From Cupriavidus pauculus (GTDB lineage Bacteria; Pseudomonadota; Gammaproteobacteria; Burkholderiales; Burkholderiaceae): DNA of 64,000 bases. Location of the stretch: NCBI RefSeq assembly GCF_002858765.1, contig NZ_PJRP01000010.1:1-64000 (forward strand). The letters run 5' to 3'. Within the stretch, counting starts at the first letter, position 1. Each line of letters begins with the position of its first letter. Under the pieces are notes generated by a model that worked only from the letters and a program-made list of their open reading frames with translations, was not told the DNA's origin and made no database searches. The position numbers and the translations under genes were made by a program. This document shows positions 43,638 to 53,346 of the stretch, piece after piece.

Positions 43638-43988
43638 TCACTTGCTCATCCACGGCATCATGTTGGCGTTCATGTTGTGCATGATCCAGAGCGAGCCGGC
43701 CAGCACGATGAACAGGATCAGGCCCGTGAACAGCAGGGCCATCACGTTCCACTTCTGCCCCTCAGAACCGTCCAGGTGCAGGAAGTACTTCAGGTGCACG
43801 ATGATCTGCACCACGGCCATGCCCAGGATGATCCAGAGCGTGGTGGCGCGGTCGATCGACCCGTCCATCACGATCTTGAACGGGATCACGGTCAGGATCA
43901 CCGCCAGCACGAAGCCGATCACATACGACTTGACGCTGCTGTGGCCATGCGACGCGCCATGGGCGGCGCTTGCGTGTTGCTGTGCCAT
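43638..43988 (-). CDS. cyoD: Cytochrome o ubiquinol oxidase subunit IV
   Basis: 116-residue membrane protein with three helices, the small subunit IV of the bo3 quinol oxidase, needed for assembly of the copper-heme centre. A His/Ala-rich N-terminus (HASAAHGASHGHSS) precedes KSYVIGFVLAVILTVIPF, the usual CyoD opening, and LHLDGSEGQKWN is the typical loop. The cyoC stop directly abuts the start. Last gene of the operon; no cyoE follows. Confidence 0.94.
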   Translation of the reverse strand: MAQQHASAAHGASHGHSSVKSYVIGFVLAVILTVIPFKIVMDGSIDRATTLWIILGMAVVQIIVHLKYFLHLDGSEGQKWNVMALLFTGLILFIVLAGSLWIMHNMNANMMPWMSK

Positions 43989-44633
43989 TTACATTGCTCC
44001 CATCAGGTAGACCACGGTGAACACACCGATCCAGACCACGTCCAGGAAGTGCCAGAACAGGCTGAGGCAGTTCAGGCGCTTGGCCACCATCGGGGTCAGG
44101 CCCTTCTTCGACAGCTGGTACATCAGCACGAGCATCCAGACCATGCCGCTTGCCACGTGCAGGCCGTGGGTGCCCACGAGCGTGAAGAACGACGACAGGA
44201 AGGCGCTGCGGCTCGGGCCGGCACCTTCATGGATCAGGTGCGCGAACTCGTTGATTTCCATCGCCATGAAGCCTGCGCCCAGCAGGAACGTCACGGCCAG
44301 CCAGAACATCACGCGGCCGCGCTGCTGGTTCTGCATCGACACCATGGCAAAGCCATAGGTGATCGACGAGAACAGCAGGATTGCCGTTTCCACGAGCACG
44401 TAGTTGAGCTCGAACAGCTCCTTGCCCGACGGGCCACCCGCCACTTCGCCGCGCAGGACGGCGAACGCGGCGAACAGGCACGCGAACAAGATGCAGTCGC
44501 TCATCAGGTACAGCCAGAAACCGAAGATGGTGTTCTCGCTGGTGTCGTGATGGGCGTGGTCGTGCGACTCGTCGTGCGAGTGCGCATGCGCGGGGGCTTG
44601 CGCCCCAAAGCGGTCAAGAACTTCTGTCGACAT
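43989..44633 (-). CDS. cyoC: Cytochrome o ubiquinol oxidase subunit III
   Basis: 214-residue subunit III with five membrane helices after a His-rich N-terminus ([13 protein letters not shown]). [21 protein letters not shown] and [14 protein letters not shown] are family marks. It stabilises the catalytic subunit. It starts five bases after the cyoB stop. Confidence 0.95.
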   Translation of the reverse strand: MSTEVLDRFGAQAPAHAHSHDESHDHAHHDTSENTIFGFWLYLMSDCILFACLFAAFAVLRGEVAGGPSGKELFELNYVLVETAILLFSSITYGFAMVSMQNQQRGRVMFWLAVTFLLGAGFMAMEINEFAHLIHEGAGPSRSAFLSSFFTLVGTHGLHVASGMVWMLVLMYQLSKKGLTPMVAKRLNCLSLFWHFLDVVWIGVFTVVYLMGAM

Positions 44634-44638
44634 CGTTA

Positions 44639-46615
44639 TCAGCCCTGTGCAGCCACACGCTGCTGGTAGCGGGTTTCGATCTGCTCGACCTCGGCGGCCG
44701 GCACGTAGTAGTCGATGTGGTCATCGTTGGCGCGGCGGATGAACGCCACCACCATGCCGACCAGACCGACGGCGGCAAGCCACCAGATATGCCAGACCAG
44801 CGCAAAGCCCAGCGCCAGGCTCCAGGCACCCATGTAGAAGCCGGCAGCCGTGTTCTTCGGCATGTGGATCTGCTCGAAGCCGCTGGTCGGCAGCTTCTCG
44901 CCACGGGCCTTCATGTCGGCGAACGCGTCCAGGTCACGCACCACCGGGGTGTGCGCGAAGTTGTAGAACGGCGGCGGCGACGACGTAGCCCATTCCAGCG
45001 TACGGCCACCCCACGGGTCGCCCGTCACGTCGGCCAGCTTCTTGCGGTCGCGGATCGACACAACGATCTGCAGCACCTGGAAGAAGATGCCCAGCGCCAC
45101 GAACACCACGCCCACCACGGCCAGATGCAGCCAGGGCGTCCATTCCGGGTTGTTCGTGTGGTTCAGACGACGGGTCATGCCCATCAGGCCCAGCACGTAC
45201 AGCGGCATGAAGGCGAAGTAGAAGCCGACGATCCAGCACCAGAAGGCGCACTTGCCCAGACGCTCGTTCAGCTTGAAGCCAAACGCCTTCGGCCACCAGT
45301 ACGTGATGCCGGCCAGGTAGCCGAACAGCACGCCGCCGATGATCACGTTGTGGAAGTGGGCGATCAGGAACAGGCTGTTATGCAGCACGAAGTCGGCTGC
45401 CGGCACGGCCATTAGCACGCCGGTCATGCCGCCGATCACGAACGTGATCATGAAGCCCAGCGTCCACAGCACCGGCGACGTGAACTGCACGCGGCCACGG
45501 TACATCGTGAACAGCCAGTTGAAGATCTTCACGCCCGTCGGGATCGAGATGATCATCGTCGTGATGCCGAAGAACGCATTCACGTTGGCACCCGAGCCCA
45601 TCGTGAAGAAGTGGTGCAGCCACACGATGAACGACAGCACCATGATCGCGCTCGTCGCATACACCATCGACTTGTAGCCGAACAGCTTCTTGCCCGAGAA
45701 CGTGGCGATGATTTCCGAGAAGATACCGAAAGCCGGCAGCACCAGGATGTAGACCTCGGGGTGGCCCCAGATCCAGATCAGGTTCACGTACATCATGGCG
45801 TTGCCGCCACCGTCGTTCGTGAAGAAGTGCATGTCGAAATAGCGGTCCAGACCCAGCAGGGCCAGCGACACCGTCAGCACCGGGAAGGCGGCCACGATCA
45901 GCACGTTCGTGCAGAAGACCGTCCACGTGAACACCGGCATGCGCATCAGGGTCATGCCCGGGGCGCGCATCTTCAGGATCGTCACCAGGAAGTTCACGCC
46001 AGTCAGCAACGTGCCCAACCCTGAAATCTGCAAGGACCAGAGGTAGTAGTCCACCCCCACGCCCGGGCTGTAGTCCAGGCCCGACAGCGGCGGATAGGCC
46101 AGCCAGCCCGTACGCGCGAATTCACCAACCCCCAGCGAGACGTTGACCAGCAGCGCGCCGGCCACGAACAGCCAGAAGCTCAGCGTGTTCAGGAACGGGA
46201 ACGCCACGTCGCGCGCGCCAATCTGCAGCGGCACCACGAGGTTCATCAGGCCCGTCATCAGCGGCATGGCCACGAAGAAGATCATGATCACGCCGTGGGC
46301 CGTGAACACCTGGTCATAGTGCTCGGGCGGCAGGAAGCCGGTGGCGCCATTGGTGGCAACCGCCAGCTGGGTACGCATCATGATGGCGTCGGCAAAGCCG
46401 CGCAGCAGCATGATCAGTGCCACCAGCGAGTACATCACGCCGATGCGCTTGTGGTCGACCGAGGTAATCCACTCGACCCACAGGTAATTCCACTTCTTGA
46501 AATACGTGATCGCGCCGAACAGCCCCAGCCCGCCAAGGGCCACGCAGCACAGCGTGATCATGATGATCGGCTCATGAAACGGAATCGCCGACAAACTCAA
46601 TTTGCCAAACATCAT
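44639..46615 (-). CDS. cyoB: Cytochrome o ubiquinol oxidase subunit I
   Basis: 658-residue heme-copper oxidase subunit that reduces oxygen to water and pumps protons. About fifteen membrane helices. [15 protein letters not shown] contains the CuB-ligand His and cross-linked Tyr, [10 protein letters not shown] the two other CuB His, and HFHNVIIGG the heme ligands. K-channel residues are in place. It takes electrons from ubiquinol and forms an exit for the NADH dehydrogenase encoded at 53-64 kb. Six bases lie between it and cyoA. Confidence 0.97.
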   Translation of the reverse strand: MMFGKLSLSAIPFHEPIIMITLCCVALGGLGLFGAITYFKKWNYLWVEWITSVDHKRIGVMYSLVALIMLLRGFADAIMMRTQLAVATNGATGFLPPEHYDQVFTAHGVIMIFFVAMPLMTGLMNLVVPLQIGARDVAFPFLNTLSFWLFVAGALLVNVSLGVGEFARTGWLAYPPLSGLDYSPGVGVDYYLWSLQISGLGTLLTGVNFLVTILKMRAPGMTLMRMPVFTWTVFCTNVLIVAAFPVLTVSLALLGLDRYFDMHFFTNDGGGNAMMYVNLIWIWGHPEVYILVLPAFGIFSEIIATFSGKKLFGYKSMVYATSAIMVLSFIVWLHHFFTMGSGANVNAFFGITTMIISIPTGVKIFNWLFTMYRGRVQFTSPVLWTLGFMITFVIGGMTGVLMAVPAADFVLHNSLFLIAHFHNVIIGGVLFGYLAGITYWWPKAFGFKLNERLGKCAFWCWIVGFYFAFMPLYVLGLMGMTRRLNHTNNPEWTPWLHLAVVGVVFVALGIFFQVLQIVVSIRDRKKLADVTGDPWGGRTLEWATSSPPPFYNFAHTPVVRDLDAFADMKARGEKLPTSGFEQIHMPKNTAAGFYMGAWSLALGFALVWHIWWLAAVGLVGMVVAFIRRANDDHIDYYVPAAEVEQIETRYQQRVAAQG

Positions 46616-46620
46616 TGCTC

Positions 46621-47589
46621 CTAGATTTGCGCGCCCACGGCCGGCTTGGCCGGCGTGGTCATGGATACACGCTCTTCGCCAAGCGTGTTACGCGACGTGC
46701 AGACCGGACCGCCATCGAAACCTTCGCGGGCCATGGCACGGCCGTCGTGCCCCATGTATTGATGCAGGATGCCGGTGAACAGGCCGTCTTCGATCTTGCC
46801 GAAGTACGTCACCGGATCTGCTTCGCTCGGCTTGGCCAGGACCTTGTAGTCCTCGGCGGCGAGCTGCTTGCTGGACGCGCGCACCTGCTCCACCCACTTG
46901 TCGAACTCGAAGTTCGACATGGCGATGGCCTTGAATTTCATGCCCGAGAAGCCGCCGCCGCTGTAGTTGGCGGACATGCCGTCGTACGTGCCGGCTTCAT
47001 TGGCGATGAGGTGCAGCTTGGTCTCCATCCCGGCCATGGCGTACACCTGGCTGCCCAGTTGGGGGATGAAGAACGAATTCATGATCGAATCCGACGTGAT
47101 CTTGAAGTTCACCGGCGTGTTCACCGGCAGCGCCAGCTGGTTGACCGTCGCGATCTTCAGTTCCGGATAGATGAACAGCCATTTCCAGTTCATCGCCACG
47201 GCTTCGACCTGCACCGGCTTGACGTTCGATTCGAGCGGCTTGTAGGGGTCGAGATCGTGCGACGACTTCCAGGTGATGATGCCCAGCGCGATGATGATCA
47301 GGCAGGGAATCAGCCAGACCACGACTTCGATCTTGGTCGAGTGCGACCAGTCGGGGTCGTAGGTGGCCGACGTGTTGCTGGCGCGGTATTTCCACGCGAA
47401 CACGACGATCAGGATGATCACGGGCACCACGACCAGCAGCATCAGCCAGGTGGCGATCAGGATGATGCCCTTGATGTCGACGCCGACTTGCCCTTTCGGG
47501 TTCATCAGTGCGTAGTCGCAGCCGGCCAGCAGGAGCAGGCCAAGGCAAGGCAGGTACCGCATCAGGCGCGGCATTGTTGATGTGTTCAT
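46621..47589 (-). CDS. cyoA: Cytochrome o ubiquinol oxidase subunit II
   Basis: 322-residue subunit II. A signal peptide with lipobox LLAGC (Cys24) is followed by two membrane helices (about 40-65 and 85-108) and a cupredoxin-fold periplasmic domain that lacks the CuA ligands, as usual for quinol oxidases. [27 protein letters not shown] and [10 protein letters not shown] are family marks. The ATG at 47589 has no clear ribosome-binding site; an ATG five codons further is an alternative. First gene of cyoABCD. Confidence 0.94.
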   Translation of the reverse strand: MNTSTMPRLMRYLPCLGLLLLAGCDYALMNPKGQVGVDIKGIILIATWLMLLVVVPVIILIVVFAWKYRASNTSATYDPDWSHSTKIEVVVWLIPCLIIIALGIITWKSSHDLDPYKPLESNVKPVQVEAVAMNWKWLFIYPELKIATVNQLALPVNTPVNFKITSDSIMNSFFIPQLGSQVYAMAGMETKLHLIANEAGTYDGMSANYSGGGFSGMKFKAIAMSNFEFDKWVEQVRASSKQLAAEDYKVLAKPSEADPVTYFGKIEDGLFTGILHQYMGHDGRAMAREGFDGGPVCTSRNTLGEERVSMTTPAKPAVGAQI

Positions 47590-48181
47590 GTCACGACGGT
47601 CTGGTTGCGCCACGCCTGTGCACAAGCGAGGCACTGCCGCCTGCTGCACGAGGCAACGGGCTGGCTGGGCTGGGAAAAACCGGGGACGTGTCCAAAGCAG
47701 GCGCAAGCGTTGATGGGGCGAGCAAGCACCGGCGGACCATGCGGCCGGGCAACGCCATGAGCGCGGCTGGACAGCAACTGACGACTGCGTGCGCGAAACG
47801 CCGGGGGCGGAAGCGTGCGCTGAGGTAACCGACTGCCTGAACTGCGATCGTTCCCGGTTCGGAGCAGCCACCGGGACAAGCGTTGTGTCACGATGCTTAC
47901 GCGATTTCCGCCTGCTTTTGACCCACCCACCAGCGCAGCGAGCACGGTCTCCGAGCGGATATCGCATTACTTAAAACATCGTTGGCCGCGAATGTACCGC
48001 AACGCAACATTGCGGGTAAACCCAAAGGCAGCGGAAACACTGTTCTTTTAACCGGACAATGTTTTTGATGTCGCGCAAAGGAAACAGATCACGCCGTGAA
48101 CGTAATTTGTCATGCAATTCTTCTGGACAAAAGAAAGGGGCCGCGTTCTAGCGGCCCCTCTGTCTATCCACCTGCAACGCG
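47590..48181. other. 592-bp intergenic region upstream of cyoA
   Basis: No credible gene on either strand. The stretch 47960-48120 is clearly more AT-rich than its surroundings and probably holds the cyo promoter with a long untranslated leader. I could not identify a consensus FNR/ANR box or a convincing -35/-10 pair. The far end holds the terminator of the MaoC gene. Confidence 0.4.
48130..48162 (-). terminator. Rho-independent terminator of the MaoC / acyl-CoA dehydrogenase operon
   Basis: 8-bp stem GGGGCCGC (48137-48144) with GCGGCCCC (48151-48158), then TTTCTTTT on minus. It lies 24 bases past the last gene. Confidence 0.85.
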
Positions 48182-48655
48182 CTACGAGTAGCGCCGGCTG
48201 ATCGATTCCGCCACGCAGACCGGACGATCGCTGCCCTCGCGTTCGATGGTGACTTCCCACGTCGATTGCGCACCCACCAGCCCGTTCGGCAGCGGGTCGA
48301 GCCGCTCGACCTTGAGCAGCTTCACGCGTGCGCGCAGCTTGCTGCCGACCGGCACCGGCGACGTGAATCGCACGCGGTTGAGTCCGTAGTTGACACCCAT
48401 CTTGACGCCCTCCATGTGGATGGCGTTCTGCATGAACTGCGGCAGCAGCGACAACGTCAGGAAGCCATGGGCCACTGGGGCGCCGAACGGCGATTCCCGT
48501 TTGGCACGCTCGACATCAACGTGGATCCACTGGTGATCCCCCGTCGCCTCGGCAAACAGGTTCACCTGCTGCTGCGTGATCTCGGACCAGTCGCTGACGG
48601 CCACTTCCTGGCCCTGGAGGGACTCCAGCTCTTCCAGCGATGCAATGGTGCGCAT
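48182..48655 (-). CDS. MaoC-family dehydratase (R-specific enoyl-CoA hydratase type), downstream copy
   Basis: 157-residue hot-dog fold protein. The hydratase 2 motif FAEATGDHQWIHVDVERA supplies catalytic Asp and His; PFGAPVAHGFLTLSLL follows. Such enzymes hydrate trans-2-enoyl-CoA to (R)-3-hydroxyacyl-CoA. It is the last gene of a minus-strand group with another MaoC gene and two acyl-CoA dehydrogenases. The gap to the preceding gene is 64 bases. Confidence 0.9.
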   Translation of the reverse strand: MRTIASLEELESLQGQEVAVSDWSEITQQQVNLFAEATGDHQWIHVDVERAKRESPFGAPVAHGFLTLSLLPQFMQNAIHMEGVKMGVNYGLNRVRFTSPVPVGSKLRARVKLLKVERLDPLPNGLVGAQSTWEVTIEREGSDRPVCVAESISRRYS

Positions 48656-48719
48656 ATGACTTGTCTCCTATTGTCTTATCGTCTTGCTGTCTTGTTTGGG
48701 CGCCTCGTCCCCGAGCGAC

Positions 48720-49172
48720 TCAGGTCGGGCGGCGCTTGTACATGCCCATGCCCTTGACCGTACACACCACCTCGCCCTTCTGGTTCGTGCCGACCCACTG
48801 GGTCAGCACCACGCCGCGGTCGGGCTTGGAACTCGACGGACGCGTCTCCAGGATTTTCAGCACGGCGGTCAGCGTGTCGCCGGCGTAAACCGGCTTGATC
48901 CAGCGCACCTCGTCCACGCCTGGCGATCCCATGCTGGTCGAGCGGTCGCCCATCGACTGTACCAGCAGCCGCATGATGATGCTGCAGGTCATCCAGCCGC
49001 TTGAAATCAGGCCGCCATAGATGCTGTTCTCCGCGGCGGCCTTGTCGATGTGGAACGGTTGCGGATCGTACTGGCGCGCAAACGTGAGGATTTCCTCCTC
49101 CGTGACGTGATAGCTGCCAAGCGGAATCTCGCTGCCGACGACATAGTCTTCAAAGTACATCTTGTTGGACAT
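48720..49172 (-). CDS. MaoC-family dehydratase, upstream copy
   Basis: 150-residue MaoC-like hot-dog protein. FARQYDPQPFHIDKAAAENS corresponds to the hydratase 2 motif, with Asp and His retained, then YGGLISSGWMTCSIIMRLL. It differs strongly from the neighbouring MaoC protein, and the two could act as partners or on different substrates. The start follows GGAGCG. It lies 64 bases after the small acyl-CoA dehydrogenase. Confidence 0.88.
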   Translation of the reverse strand: MSNKMYFEDYVVGSEIPLGSYHVTEEEILTFARQYDPQPFHIDKAAAENSIYGGLISSGWMTCSIIMRLLVQSMGDRSTSMGSPGVDEVRWIKPVYAGDTLTAVLKILETRPSSSKPDRGVVLTQWVGTNQKGEVVCTVKGMGMYKRRPT

Positions 49173-49236
49173 CGTGCGCTCCAAAGCAAAAAACCGCGCT
49201 CGGGGTCACCGGCGCGGTTCAGGTCATACGCTGCGA

Positions 49237-50355
49237 TCAGGCGGCTTCCTGGAAGCCCGGCTGGCTGGCGAAGCGGCCCAGATGATGGTCCACGTCACCG
49301 AACGTCGTGTTGATCAGCGTCAGCCGCTTGAACATGTGTGCGGCTGGCAGTTCGTCGGTCACGCCCATGCCGCCGTGGATCTGCACGGCTTCCTGGCCGA
49401 CCGAGCGAGCGGCCAGGCCCACACGCGCCTTGGCGGCGGACACGTAGCGGCTGCGCTCTTCCGGCGTGGATTCCTCAAAGCGTGCGGCAGCCAGCAGCGT
49501 GATCGAGCGCGACTGCTCGGCATGGATGAACATCTCGACCATGCGGTGCTGCAGCGCCTGGAAGCGCGCGATGGGGACGCCAAACTGCTGACGCGTCTTG
49601 GCGTATTCCAGCGTGGCGGCGTTCAGCGTGTCCATCACACCCACGGCCTCGGCGCACAGCAGCACGGCGGCGTAGTCTGCCGTGGCTTCGAGCACGTCCC
49701 AGCCCTTGCCTTCGGCGCCCAGCAGCGTGGCCGGCGTGTCGGCAAACGTCACATCGGCGGCACGCAGATTGTCGATCGTGCGGTAGTCCTTGATGCTGAC
49801 GCCAGCCGCGTTCGTATCGACCAGGAACAGCGAAATGCCGTCACGATCGGATTGCGCTCCGCTGGTACGGGCCGACACCACGAGCTTGTCAGCCTGGGCA
49901 CCGTGGATCACCACCACCTTGCGGCCGTTGAGCTTGCCACCCTTGGCCGTCACCGTCACGTTGTTCAGTTCGTAGCGCGCCTGCGGCTCGTTGAACGCCG
50001 TGGCCAGCTTCACCTCGCCGCCCGCCACCTGTTCCAGCACCGACTCCTGGCCACCGGCCAGCTTCAGCGCGTGCGCGGCTACCACGGTTGCCAGGTACGG
50101 TTCCACGATCAGGCCGCGGCCCAGTTCCTGCTGCACCACCATCATGTCGACGGCCGTGCCCGAGAACCCACCCTGCGCTTCCGGCACCGGCAGCGCGGTC
50201 AGCCCCAGCTCCACCAGGGCGCCCCAAGCCTGCTCGCCGTGGCCGGCGTCGGTCTTGATGTTCTTCTTGCGCGACTCGAAGTCGTAGCTCTTCTCGACAA
50301 ATCGGCGGATCGCGTCGGCCAGTTGCTTCTGTTCGTCGCTGAGATTGAAGTTCAT
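49237..50355 (-). CDS. Acyl-CoA dehydrogenase, small-subunit type
   Basis: 372-residue acyl-CoA dehydrogenase fold protein. The N-terminus is MNFNLSDEQKQLADAIRRFVEK. The middle domain and the C-terminal VQIHGGMGVTDELPAAH are present. At the two positions where acyl-CoA dehydrogenases carry the catalytic Glu (helix G and the YEGT-like segment) I see no Glu, which is typical of the second subunit in heterotetrameric enzymes such as the pimeloyl-CoA dehydrogenase pair. It lies 13 bases after the partner gene. Confidence 0.88.
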   Translation of the reverse strand: MNFNLSDEQKQLADAIRRFVEKSYDFESRKKNIKTDAGHGEQAWGALVELGLTALPVPEAQGGFSGTAVDMMVVQQELGRGLIVEPYLATVVAAHALKLAGGQESVLEQVAGGEVKLATAFNEPQARYELNNVTVTAKGGKLNGRKVVVIHGAQADKLVVSARTSGAQSDRDGISLFLVDTNAAGVSIKDYRTIDNLRAADVTFADTPATLLGAEGKGWDVLEATADYAAVLLCAEAVGVMDTLNAATLEYAKTRQQFGVPIARFQALQHRMVEMFIHAEQSRSITLLAAARFEESTPEERSRYVSAAKARVGLAARSVGQEAVQIHGGMGVTDELPAAHMFKRLTLINTTFGDVDHHLGRFASQPGFQEAA

Positions 50356-50368
50356 GTTGCGTGTCTCC

Positions 50369-51571
<1,203 letters not shown>

Positions 51572-51611
51572 GCCCGTCTCCATAGGTGGTGCCGGCGGGC
51601 GCCGGCCGATT

Positions 51612-51643
51612 GTTTTACCTGCGCATCGCTGCGCTGGTAAAAC
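51612..51643. promoter_or_regulatory. Inverted repeat upstream of acyl-CoA dehydrogenase gene
   Basis: GTTTTACC (51612-51619) and GGTAAAAC (51636-51643) enclose a second stem GCGCA/TGCGC with TCGC between. It is 41 bases from the dehydrogenase start. It may be an operator or an RNA hairpin; no T tract follows. Confidence 0.5.
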
Positions 51644-51661
51644 CGGGCACAGGATGCTTGT

Positions 51662-52129
51662 TCAGTGGGCCGTCTGCTTCAATGCGTCCGGCACGATGAG
51701 CGGAAAGGTGTCGATGCCCTCTTCAGCCAGCGCCTGCACGTCCTCGGCGGTGGCCGAACCGCGAATGCCGCGTTCGGGCGCCTCCTCGTAATGCATGCGT
51801 CGCGCTTCCTCCACGAAGCGGTCTCCCACGTCCTCGGTCTGCGCCAGCACCTGCCGCACGGCCTTCAGGTAGTGCGCCTGCAGCGCCTGCATCATCTGCT
51901 GGGCTTCGGCATTGCCTGGTTCGCCATCACGGCTCTGCGTCGGCGCCGGCTTCGCGGTGGCACCCGAAAGATTCAGGCGCGGCGCGCTGGGCAGGCGGCT
52001 GACGGCATGGTCGCCACAAACCGGACATTGGACGAGGTCGCGTGAAATCTGCGATTGCGCATCTTCCTCCGAGGCAAACCAGCCCTCGAAACGATGGTCA
52101 TGCGCACAGCGCAGGTCGAGCACCTTCAT
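51662..52129 (-). CDS. DUF1178 family protein
   Basis: 155-residue protein of unknown function. The N-terminal part resembles a zinc ribbon: MKVLDLRCAHDHRFEGWFAS and LVQCPVCGDHAVSRLPSAPRL, with Cys8 and the CPVC pair plus nearby His. A helical segment (about 75-115) ends the fold. DUF1178 is common in alpha- and beta-proteobacteria, often near the nuo or NUDIX genes. It precedes the acyl-CoA dehydrogenase pair by 90 bases on the same strand, and may share its promoter region. Confidence 0.88.
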   Translation of the reverse strand: MKVLDLRCAHDHRFEGWFASEEDAQSQISRDLVQCPVCGDHAVSRLPSAPRLNLSGATAKPAPTQSRDGEPGNAEAQQMMQALQAHYLKAVRQVLAQTEDVGDRFVEEARRMHYEEAPERGIRGSATAEDVQALAEEGIDTFPLIVPDALKQTAH

Positions 52130-52180
52130 GATCTTTCCAGCCCGTCGGGGCAATGTTAGCTGTGAATCGAAATTTTGTGA

Positions 52181-52196
52181 ACGGTCGTGCTAATTT
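52181..52196. promoter_or_regulatory. Copy of the 14-kb operator-like motif
   Basis: ACGGTCGTGCTAATTT, 15 of 16 bases identical to 14141-14156. It lies 52 bases upstream of the DUF1178 start, the head of the minus-strand group that continues into the acyl-CoA dehydrogenase and MaoC genes. Confidence 0.45.
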
Positions 52197-52335
52197 TTTT
52201 GCAGCCGTTTTTGCCTGGCAGGATGCGTAGGAAACACAATCGTGCCAAAGGCAGCCCATTTGGGCGCAGAGCCTTGAAAAATCGAGGGAAAACCCGTGGT
52301 CGGCGCCTCGCCAAGCTTAGCAGCAAAGCGACGTT

Positions 52336-52980
52336 CTAGCCGGCCGCCCGTGCCCGCGGGAACGGCGGCTCGGCCTGTTCGCCAGGTTGCCAGGTGCCCG
52401 AGACAATCTTCTCCAGCCAGAATGCGCCGATGATCGTCTTCACGTCGGTGATGCGGCCCTGCCGCACCCAGTCGATCACCTGCCCCACGGGCGTGACGAA
52501 GGTTTCCAGGAATTCGCCGTCGTCGAGTTTCGACTCGCCGGCCGTCAGGTCGCGCGCCAGGAACAGGTCGATGAACTCGGTCGAATAGGAAATCACCGGA
52601 TGGATGCGCGTCAGGTAGTCCCAACGTTTGGCGGTATAGCCGGTTTCCTCCAGCAGTTCACGTTGCCCGCACACCAGCGCGCCCTCTTCCGGGTCGAGTT
52701 TGCCGGCCGGGAATTCGAGCATGACTTCGCCCACCGGGTAGCGGAACTGGCGTTCCATGAGCACGGTGCCATCGTCGAACAGCGGAATCATCATGACCGC
52801 GCCCGGATGCAGCACGTACTCGCGGCCGGTCTGCTTGCCGTCGGGCAGGCGCACGATGTCTTGCTTGAGGGTAAGGAATTTGCCGCGGTGAATGGTTGCC
52901 GAAGCGACCGGCGTTTCGCGGAGATGGTCGTCCGAGACTTCGGATGACTGGGAGGAAGCGGGGAGAGTCTTGTCGGTCAT
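52336..52980 (-). CDS. NUDIX hydrolase (ADP-ribose pyrophosphatase type)
   Basis: 214-residue NUDIX enzyme. The box GKLDPEEGALVCGQRELLEETG fits GX5EX7REUXEEXGU. Around it, EFPAGK and the proline-containing loop after the box resemble ADP-ribose pyrophosphatases (NudF-like), which hydrolyse ADP-ribose to AMP and ribose 5-phosphate. The start at 52980 follows CGGAG. It sits 40 bases after the DUF2818 gene at the end of the nuo operon; a link with NAD turnover is plausible but not shown. Confidence 0.9.
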   Translation of the reverse strand: MTDKTLPASSQSSEVSDDHLRETPVASATIHRGKFLTLKQDIVRLPDGKQTGREYVLHPGAVMMIPLFDDGTVLMERQFRYPVGEVMLEFPAGKLDPEEGALVCGQRELLEETGYTAKRWDYLTRIHPVISYSTEFIDLFLARDLTAGESKLDDGEFLETFVTPVGQVIDWVRQGRITDVKTIIGAFWLEKIVSGTWQPGEQAEPPFPRARAAG

Positions 52981-53020
52981 GCGCGCTCCGGAGATGACAC
53001 GGACCGGAGCAGGCAAGCCC

Positions 53021-53329
53021 TCAGGCCGTGCGATGTTTGACCAGGTATTGCCAGGTGAAGCCCGGGAAGGCAAACACCAGCATCATGCAGGCCGTGATGG
53101 CGTAGAACTGCCAGCCCTGCGGGAATGCGTTGCCAAGGCCCGCTTCCACCGCAAAACCGGCAACACCGGCCACCACGTACCAGACGAACAGTTCCACGGC
53201 CCGCAGCCACAGCGGCTTGCGGGCCCACTTCAGGCCCACCGCCGCGAACAGGCGCTGGTTGACGAACGGCAGGTTGGCACAAACCAGTGCCAGCAGAATG
53301 ACAAACCAACCGCCCGCCGAGGAACTCAT
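53021..53329 (-). CDS. DUF2818 membrane protein of the nuo operon
   Basis: 102-residue protein with about three membrane helices (3-22, 40-65, 72-95). It belongs to DUF2818, found directly after nuoN in Burkholderiales. It starts 17 bases after the nuoN stop, so it is part of the complex I operon. Role unknown; a small assembly or accessory factor for complex I is likely from context alone. Confidence 0.88.
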   Translation of the reverse strand: MSSSAGGWFVILLALVCANLPFVNQRLFAAVGLKWARKPLWLRAVELFVWYVVAGVAGFAVEAGLGNAFPQGWQFYAITACMMLVFAFPGFTWQYLVKHRTA

Positions 53330-53346
53330 GTCGTCACCTTGTCACG

